Shown here piece by piece: positions 58,948-64,000 of a DNA stretch of 64,000 bases. This DNA comes from Fen-1058 sp964398185. Lineage in GTDB: Bacteria > Chloroflexota > Anaerolineae > Fen-1058. The notes under the pieces were generated by a model that was not told the origin of the DNA, did not search any database, and was given only the letters and a program-made list of their open reading frames with translations. A program made the position numbers and the translations under genes. The DNA lies in assembly GCA_964398185.1 (NCBI GenBank), contig CAYNML010000026.1:5545-69544 (forward strand), written 5' to 3'. Within the stretch, counting starts at the first letter, position 1, and every line of letters starts with the position of its first letter.

Positions 58948-59337
58948 ATGACACCACGGATTTTGATTGCCGACGACGACGACGGGCTGCGCCATCTGCT
59001 GCGGTTAGTGTTGTGCCGCGAGGGCTTTGAGGTGATCGAAGCGGCCGACGGCCTTGAAGCGCTGGCCCGCGCGTACGATTCTGATCCATCGCTGGTGCTG
59101 CTGGATGTGATGATGCCGGGCGTGGACGGGTTTGACGTGTGCCGCAAGCTGCGCAGCGATCAGCGCACGCACCGCCTGCCGATTGTTTTTGTTTCCGCGA
59201 TTGACGACATCAAGCAGCGCAATGAGGCGCTGAAGCTGGGGGCCGACGACTGCATCAAGAAACCGATCGGCCCGCGTGAACTGGTGAGCCGCGTGCGCGG
59301 GGTGATGGCGCGGCGCGGCCTCGCGCCCGCAGTATAA
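58948..59337 (+). CDS. Stand-alone receiver-domain protein 1
   Basis: A 129-aa CheY-like receiver without output domain. ILIADDDDGLRHLL (acid pocket), phosphoacceptor Asp in LVLLDVMMPGVDGFD, Ser in VFVSAIDD and Lys in IKKPIGPREL. It is collinear with receiver protein 2 at 63329-63718; together they flank the MalT/SARP regulator unit. ATG 58948 is preferred over GTG 58933. No histidine kinase is adjacent. Confidence 0.92.
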   Translation: MTPRILIADDDDGLRHLLRLVLCREGFEVIEAADGLEALARAYDSDPSLVLLDVMMPGVDGFDVCRKLRSDQRTHRLPIVFVSAIDDIKQRNEALKLGADDCIKKPIGPRELVSRVRGVMARRGLAPAV

Positions 59338-59364
59338 GCGCGCGCGGCGATCGAGCGGTGAGTT

Positions 59365-59400
59365 ACACAGCCGCGGCCGGATGTCTGGCCGCGGCTGTGT
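59365..59400. terminator. Hairpin after receiver protein 1
   Basis: ACACAGCCGCGGCC (59365-59378) and GGCCGCGGCTGTGT (59387-59400) form a perfect 14-bp stem; only GGTGTT follows, so it is a terminator of uncertain strength. Confidence 0.6.
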
Positions 59401-59429
59401 GGTGTTAGGGCGTTGGCGGCTGAGCGTGG

Positions 59430-59435
59430 TATAGT
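59430..59435 (+). promoter_or_regulatory. -10 element six bases from the MalT/SARP start (leaderless)
   Basis: TATAGT is followed by TTCAGC and ATG 59442, with no ribosome-binding site. Confidence 0.5.
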
Positions 59436-59441
59436 TTCAGC

Positions 59442-62400
59442 ATGGCGGCCAGCATCATCCCCACCAAAATTACCGTCCCCCGCCGTTCCGCGGGTGTGAT
59501 TCAACGCGCCCGCCTGATCGACTACCTGCATGAAAATCTGGGGCGGAAGCTGATGCTGGTCACTGCGCCGGCCGGCTATGGCAAGACAACGCTGCTGGTG
59601 GACTTTGCCAACGAAGTGAATCTGCCGGTGTGCTGGTACACACTCGACGAAGGCGATCGTGATCCGGCAACGTTCCTCGCTTACCTGATCGCCGCGTTCC
59701 GACAGCTCTATCCCCAGTTTGGCGAACGCACGCAGCCCCTGACCGAGCACGGCGCGCCGTCGGCGCACGCGGCGGCCGCGGCCCTGGTGGCCGACATGGT
59801 GGCGGCCATTCCTGACTATTTTGTGCTGGTGCTGGACGACTGGCATCTGGTCGGCGACGAAGTCCCCCTCATCGAAGTGATCGATCAGCTGCTGCGCTAT
59901 CTGCCGGAGCATGCGCACGTGATCGTGGCCGGGCGCACGTTGCTGCGCGGCCCGCTGGTGCGGCTGGCCGCGCAGGGCGCGGTGGCGGGACTGGGCGCGG
60001 GCGATCTGCGCTTCACGGCCGCTGAAGTCCGCGAAGTGCTGGCCGCCAAATACCACCTGCAAATAACGCCCGAGCAGGCCGCGCAGCTGGCGGAGGAATC
60101 CGAAGGCTGGATCACGGCGATCGTGCTGACGTCGCAAAATGTGTGGCAGAATTTTCTGGCCGGGTTAGTGCGCGCGCGCGATTCGGCGGGCACGGTCTTC
60201 GAGTATCTGGCCGGAGAAGTTTTCGATCGCTTACCCGTGGAACTGCGCGAGTTTTTGTGCGACTCGGCCATTCTGCGCCAATTTACCGCGGCCTTGTGTG
60301 ATGAACTGCGGCAGCGGCAGGACGCCCAGGAATGGATCGACGAGGTTGAGACCCGCAACCTGTTCCTGACGCGCATCGAGGCGGAGGGCGTGACGTGGTT
60401 CCGCTATCATCACTTGTTCCGCGATTTTCTGGTGGCGCGTTTCAAGCGGGATGAGGTCGATCGGTATGTGCGGCTGCAGCGGTCTGCGGGCGAATGGTTC
60501 GAGAGTCACCAACAACCCGAGGAAGCAGTCGATCATTTCTGGCAGGCGAAGGCTGTTGAGCGGGCGGCGCACGTCATGAACGACAGCGCGCGCACGCTGT
60601 TCATGGCCGGGCGGATGCAGACTCTGGCCCACTGGGCTGCGCTGCTGCCGCCAGCAGAGCGCCGCGAAGCGCCCGAACTCCTTTTGTATCAGGCGCAACT
60701 GCTGGGTGATCGAGGCCAGTTGCAGGATACTTTGCGCTTGCTGTACGATGTTCAGCAGGCCTTCGTGGATCAGCAGAATGAGCTTGGTCAAGCGAGGGCG
60801 AAATTAGTGGAAGGCTGGGCCTATCTGGCGGTGGGACAACCACCTGATGCGCTGCGCGCTGGTCAGGCAGCGGTACAGATTTTAGAGGCGATAGAACCTG
60901 TTGGGCAAACTTTCTATGCACAGGCCATGCGTCTAGTGGGTTGTGCCTACAGCGGCATGGGACACTGGCAGGATGCCGAGTCATTCCTGGCACGAGCGCT
61001 CGCGCTCTATCGTAACTTGCCGGCGGACGATCGGCGGGCCTTCAATCTGGCGCTGACTCTGCAGGATCTGGCCAATGCTTTGCGGCCGATGGGCCGCCTG
61101 GAGGAAGCCGCGACACTGCAATCTGAAGCGCTAGGGTTGCTACGAAAAATCGGCAACTCCGCTTATCTGGCGCACTGCTTGAATAACGTCGGTTACGATC
61201 GACATATCAGCGGCGACTACGATGGCGCGCTGTCCATGTATGTTGAGGCCATGATTAAGGCGGAGGAAGTGGAGGACCGCCGCTTGCAGTCCATGATTTT
61301 GGACGGCATAGCGGCGACGTACCGCGATCGCGGTGAATTTGATCGGGCCATGGAGACTTACGCCCGCGTGTTCAGCCTCACAGGCTCGATTGCCGATCAG
61401 CTGTTGGTCAGCTGGGCGTTGGACGGGCTGGGTCACACTCATCGGCTGGCGGACGATCTCGATCGGGCGCTGGCCCTGTTCGAGCAGGCGCGGAGCATTG
61501 CGACGCGTGAAAGCTTGCAGGCGCAAGCCAATCTGTCGGCGGCCTCGATCGGGATCACGCGTATTGAGCAGGGAGATGTGCGGGGGCTGCAAGAACTTGA
61601 ACAGATTGCCGGCTCACTGCAGCTGGCGAATGCTTATCTCGATCTGGGGCGGGTGCTGCTGTGGTTGGCGTACGCCCAACGGGCTGCCGGTCAAAGCACT
61701 CGCGCCAAAGAGACTCTGATCGAGATGATACGCCACGGACGGCGCTTGGGCTGCCGGCCGTTCTCTCTGGCCGAGGGTCGCCGCTTCCTGGCTTTCCTGA
61801 CGTGGGGCGCCGAGCAGCTGCCGCAGGAAGGCCAGTTGCGGAACTGGATTGCTCAACTGGCCGAAAAGCCAGTGTCGGCTCCACAGGCTGTTTCGCCGCC
61901 GGCACAGCTGCCGCGGCTTGAGGTGCGGGCTTTCGGGCCGGGACAAATCTGGCGTGACGGCGAGCTGCTGACGACCGCGCATTGGGGACGCTCGGCCAAT
62001 GCGCGCGAACTATTTTTTTACTTGCTGGAGCATGCGCCCAGCCGTAAAGAGGACATCGGGTTGCATTTCTGGCCGGAACTGTCGATGGCCCGCATGACCA
62101 GTTCCTTCCATGCCGCCAAATATCGGGCGCGCCGCGCGCTGGGTGTGGAGTTTGTAGTGTATGACGACGAACGTTATCGTCTCAACCCGCTGCTACCATT
62201 AGCCTATGATGTGGCGGAATTCAGGCGGCTGGTTGCGGCGAGTCGGCAGGCGACCACGGCGGTGGAACGCGCCGAATGTTTGCGCCCGGCAGTGCAGCTG
62301 TATACGGGTGATTACCTGACCGACATTGGCGCTGACTGGACGTCTGCCACACGCGCCGAATTGCATCAGCAGTTTTTTGAAGCGCTGGAAGGCCTGGTGG

Positions 62401-62666
62401 CAATCGTACTGCGTCAGCATTGTTACGACGAAGTCATCGGCCTCTGCCAGCGCGGCCTTGAGATCGACTATTTTCACGAGAATTTGCACCGGGCGCTGAT
62501 GTTCAGTCTGGCAGCCACCGGCCATGTCACCGGTGCGCTGCGCCATTATGAAGCCGTGGTCAAGCGCCTGGTGCTGGAATTAAAAACGACCCCCACGGTC
62601 GAAATGATCTCACTGGCGGCCCGTATCCGCGCGGGTGAACCTCTCGACCCCAGTTCTGTCGCGTAG
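59442..62666 (+). CDS. MalT-like STAND ATPase with TPRs and C-terminal BTAD/SARP region
   Basis: A 1074-aa signal-integrating regulator. Residues about 1-300: MalT-type NTPase with Walker A APAGYGKTTLL (42-52), Walker B FVLVLDDWHLV (about 126-136) and sensor VIVAGRTLL. About 340-800: helical TPR repeats (NNVGYDRHISGDYDGALSMY and similar). About 820-915: OmpR-like winged helix (LEVRAFGPGQIW, GRSANARELFFYLLEH). About 925-1065: BTAD domain. It lacks a LuxR-type HTH. The gene lies directly before a promoter with SARP-style direct repeats, its probable target. Confidence 0.92.
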   Translation: MAASIIPTKITVPRRSAGVIQRARLIDYLHENLGRKLMLVTAPAGYGKTTLLVDFANEVNLPVCWYTLDEGDRDPATFLAYLIAAFRQLYPQFGERTQPLTEHGAPSAHAAAAALVADMVAAIPDYFVLVLDDWHLVGDEVPLIEVIDQLLRYLPEHAHVIVAGRTLLRGPLVRLAAQGAVAGLGAGDLRFTAAEVREVLAAKYHLQITPEQAAQLAEESEGWITAIVLTSQNVWQNFLAGLVRARDSAGTVFEYLAGEVFDRLPVELREFLCDSAILRQFTAALCDELRQRQDAQEWIDEVETRNLFLTRIEAEGVTWFRYHHLFRDFLVARFKRDEVDRYVRLQRSAGEWFESHQQPEEAVDHFWQAKAVERAAHVMNDSARTLFMAGRMQTLAHWAALLPPAERREAPELLLYQAQLLGDRGQLQDTLRLLYDVQQAFVDQQNELGQARAKLVEGWAYLAVGQPPDALRAGQAAVQILEAIEPVGQTFYAQAMRLVGCAYSGMGHWQDAESFLARALALYRNLPADDRRAFNLALTLQDLANALRPMGRLEEAATLQSEALGLLRKIGNSAYLAHCLNNVGYDRHISGDYDGALSMYVEAMIKAEEVEDRRLQSMILDGIAATYRDRGEFDRAMETYARVFSLTGSIADQLLVSWALDGLGHTHRLADDLDRALALFEQARSIATRESLQAQANLSAASIGITRIEQGDVRGLQELEQIAGSLQLANAYLDLGRVLLWLAYAQRAAGQSTRAKETLIEMIRHGRRLGCRPFSLAEGRRFLAFLTWGAEQLPQEGQLRNWIAQLAEKPVSAPQAVSPPAQLPRLEVRAFGPGQIWRDGELLTTAHWGRSANARELFFYLLEHAPSRKEDIGLHFWPELSMARMTSSFHAAKYRARRALGVEFVVYDDERYRLNPLLPLAYDVAEFRRLVAASRQATTAVERAECLRPAVQLYTGDYLTDIGADWTSATRAELHQQFFEALEGLVAIVLRQHCYDEVIGLCQRGLEIDYFHENLHRALMFSLAATGHVTGALRHYEAVVKRLVLELKTTPTVEMISLAARIRAGEPLDPSSVA

Positions 62667-62814
62667 CCGCTGCTTCTCCTCGCCTTTCCAGTTTGGAAAC
62701 TAGATTCAATCTGGTTCAGTCAGCGCTTGCCAGCCGCATCTGGTCAGTTGAACTGCCATAGCCGAGGAATGCACTCAGCATTTTGAGGATGTGGACAGGG
62801 CTTTACCTTGGTTG

Positions 62815-62890
62815 GATTGAAACAAAGGTTAGATTGAAACAAAATTCTAATCTTAGTGTCATAGGTTGTGTCATACCCTCGCTTTATACT
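62815..62890 (+). promoter_or_regulatory. Direct-repeat promoter of the 47-aa peptide gene
   Basis: GATTGAAACAAA occurs at 62815-62826 and 62832-62843 (17-bp period). TGTCATA occurs at 62857-62863 and 62869-62875 (12-bp period), ending 9 bp before TATACT (62885-62890). SARP proteins bind heptameric direct repeats just upstream of a -10 and replace the -35, so this matches that layout. The rest of 62667-62814 holds only small palindromes such as AGTTTGGAAACT. Confidence 0.65.
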
Positions 62891-62920
62891 GAAGATAAAT
62901 AGCACTCAGGAGGAAATGTC

Positions 62921-63064
62921 ATGGCTCACCAGATACGCGGTTTCGTAGTGCGTTTGTCGGCAAATGTCAACTTGTATCAATTAGCTATGCTGGGTTTGGC
63001 GCTGGCTGCCGCGCTTGTTCCTCTGGGAATGCCGGGTGGTGGCGGCGGCGGCGGTGTAGGTTAG
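62921..63064 (+). CDS. 47-aa peptide with hydrophobic helix and glycine-rich tail
   Basis: ATG 62921 has AGGAGGA 7 nt upstream; TAG is at 63062-63064. The peptide starts MAHQIRGFVVRLSANVNLYQ, has a hydrophobic stretch LAMLGLALAAALVPLG (about 21-36) and ends MPGGGGGGGVG. Like a positively charged membrane peptide or a secreted precursor with a poly-Gly end. No known family. A second start at 63065 follows immediately for the next gene, so they are translated together. Confidence 0.75.
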   Translation: MAHQIRGFVVRLSANVNLYQLAMLGLALAAALVPLGMPGGGGGGGVG

Positions 63065-63082
63065 ATGGAGGAGGATTCCAAC

Positions 63083-63316
63083 ATGGCTTACACAGAACTG
63101 GAAGAGATCGTCGGGCACGCGATCATCGATCGTAATTTTCGCGCCGATCTGCTGAACGGTTCGCGGGCCAGCGCGCTGGCGCGCTTCAACTTGAGTCCGG
63201 AAGAGAAGCAGGCGCTGATGAGCATCCGGGCCGAGTCGCTGGAGTCGTTTGCGGGGCAATTGGTTGGCTGGATGGATGCCCAGGCGCAGCCGTTGGCCTG
63301 CCAGTGGTCGGCCTAA
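63083..63316 (+). CDS. NHLP-clan/Os1348-like small protein (possible RiPP-type leader)
   Basis: 77 aa. YTELEEIVGHAIIDRNFRADLL, then FNLSPEEKQALMSIRAESLE, fits the short helical NHLP-type pattern of a family that includes RiPP precursors (Os1348 and related). The tail after a likely leader is DAQAQPLACQWSA with one Cys. GGAGGAGG at 63067-63074 suits ATG 63083 better than ATG 63065, which would place it inside the gene. No modifying enzyme is visible in the window, so it may also be a stand-alone regulatory protein. Confidence 0.7.
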   Translation: MAYTELEEIVGHAIIDRNFRADLLNGSRASALARFNLSPEEKQALMSIRAESLESFAGQLVGWMDAQAQPLACQWSA

Positions 63317-63328
63317 GCGGGAATCATC

Positions 63329-63718
63329 ATGCAGCGAATTCTGGTGGCAGATGATGACGACGGCTTGCGTCAACTGCTGCGGCTGATCCTGGTGCGCGAA
63401 GGCTTTGAAGTCTTCGAGGCGGCCAGCGGCGAGCAGGCGTTGGCGCTGGCGGTGACCGTGGATCCGGCTTTGATCCTGTTGGATGTGATGATGCCGGGTC
63501 TGGACGGTTACGATGTCTGCCGCCGCCTGAAGAGCGATCAGCGCACGGGCGATGTGCCGGTGGTGTTCGTGTCGGCTGCCGAGGATGTGCCGCGCCGCAA
63601 CGAGTTGCAGAAGTTGGGCGCTGCCGCCTGCATCCAAAAACCGATCGGCCCGCGCGACCTTGTTGCGCGCATCCGGGCAGTGATGAATCACCGCAGCGGC
63701 GCGGCCTCGGCGGCGTGA
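63329..63718 (+). CDS. Stand-alone receiver-domain protein 2
   Basis: A 129-aa CheY-like protein, collinear with receiver protein 1: ILVADDDDGLRQLL, phosphoacceptor Asp in LILLDVMMPGLDGYD, Ser in VFVSAAED, Lys in IQKPIGPRDL. It lies 12 bp behind the NHLP-like gene and is probably co-transcribed with it. The conserved IGPR-type end in both receivers suggests a common partner. Confidence 0.92.
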   Translation: MQRILVADDDDGLRQLLRLILVREGFEVFEAASGEQALALAVTVDPALILLDVMMPGLDGYDVCRRLKSDQRTGDVPVVFVSAAEDVPRRNELQKLGAAACIQKPIGPRDLVARIRAVMNHRSGAASAA

Positions 63719-63736
63719 GAGCGTCGTGTTTTCAAG

Positions 63737-63776
63737 AACGCAACTCGCTAATCGGAACCGATTGGCGAGTTGCGTT
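63737..63776. terminator. 19-bp hairpin after receiver protein 2
   Basis: AACGCAACTCGC-T-AATCGG pairs with CCGATT-G-GCGAGTTGCGTT (one T-G wobble), a 19-bp stem with a 2-base loop. No U-run follows; a non-canonical terminator or repeat. Confidence 0.6.
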
Positions 63777-63841
63777 GGCGTATGCGGCAGTTCACGACGC
63801 CGACGAGCAGCGTGCTACGCGTAGCGTTCCTGCACGCCGAT

Positions 63842-63893
63842 CATCCCGCCCAGCGCCGCCGCTTTGCGGACACGGCGTCGGCAGCGCCAGCCT
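63842..63893. repeat. CATCCCGCC palindromic repeat, copy 2
   Basis: CATCCCGCCCAGCGCCGCC, CTTTGCGGACACGGCGT and GCGCCAG match the inverse of 51449-51509. The remainder of 63777-64000 has a CCCCCGCCTGCGCGGGGGC hairpin and no credible gene. Confidence 0.7.
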
Positions 63894-64000
63894 CACCCCC
63901 GCCTGCGCGGGGGCAGGCCGACTATATGGAGTTCGCGAAGCGGGCAACAAATGATAAGTAATCCTGATGAACAGTTGGTACAGCTAATGGGAATTTACCT

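Noticed and set aside
63719..63961. Short frames after receiver protein 2
   Set aside because: They run through hairpins and repeat copies with no ribosome site or recognisable product.

Overview
The window looks like one scaffold piece of a moderately GC-rich, probably uncultured Chloroflexota bacterium (Anaerolineae-like). The inference rests on gene content: an AroK-AroB fusion, membrane-anchored proteins with Pro/Thr-rich linkers, NBR1-type Ig-like domains in bacterial exoproteins, a MalT-like ATPase fused to a SARP-type BTAD region, and many short palindromic repeats between genes. No taxonomic search was possible. A 100-N scaffold gap lies at 55849-55948. I found no rRNA, tRNA, CRISPR array or intact insertion sequence.

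Region 1 (1-11.7 kb) is an aromatic amino-acid supercluster on the + strand: trpB (5' end missing), trpA, aroH-type chorismate mutase, two tandem DAHP synthases, prephenate dehydrogenase, aroA, aroE, aroC, an aroK-aroB fusion and aroQ. Together they cover the seven shikimate steps plus the Tyr branch and the end of the Trp branch. A promoter, a 28-codon leader peptide containing YFYFFY and an intrinsic terminator precede chorismate mutase and form a previously unremarked Phe/Tyr attenuator. A DUF433/DUF5615 toxin-antitoxin-like pair sits antisense between aroE and aroC. Several junctions carry palindromic repeats.

Region 2 (11.9-19.8 kb, - strand) is a sugar or cyclitol catabolic cluster: IclR regulator, IolD-like ThDP enzyme, split transketolase, RpiB-like isomerase, GPH-family symporter and Gfo/Idh/MocA dehydrogenase. 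Region 3 (20-24.5 kb, + strand) is an Rrf2 regulator followed by pstSCAB. Region 4 (24.5-32.5 kb) is central metabolism and stress: an MCC-type carboxyltransferase, a PFK with unusual motifs, a CorA/ZntB-like transporter, isochorismatase-like hydrolase, YwbE, methylglyoxal synthase, a four-META-domain lipoprotein and a CBS-ACT protein.

Region 5 (32.8-40.5 kb, - strand) holds RecJ, a RecB-family Fe-S nuclease, an M50-like membrane protein lacking the catalytic Glu, a Crp/Fnr regulator, RNase Z and a CopD-like protein. Region 6 (40.5-51.4 kb) is cell-surface biology: two anchored glycoside-hydrolase-like proteins, one with an NBR1-type domain, a PpiC foldase, three tandem TM/Pro-Thr-linker paralogs, a PHP phosphoesterase and a NAGPA-type exoprotein. 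Region 7 (51.5-58.8 kb) has holB, rplS, an M29-type aminopeptidase, two tandem C26 amidotransferase-like hydrolases, murI and a class III aminotransferase.

Region 8 (58.9-63.7 kb) is the most promising novel unit. A stand-alone receiver protein, a 1074-aa MalT/SARP regulator, a promoter with SARP-style direct repeats, an unannotated 47-aa peptide with a hydrophobic helix and Gly-rich tail, an NHLP/Os1348-like 77-aa protein and a second, paralogous receiver protein follow one another. Across the window, six start codons lie only 6-7 nt downstream of a -10 element, suggesting that leaderless transcripts are common here.
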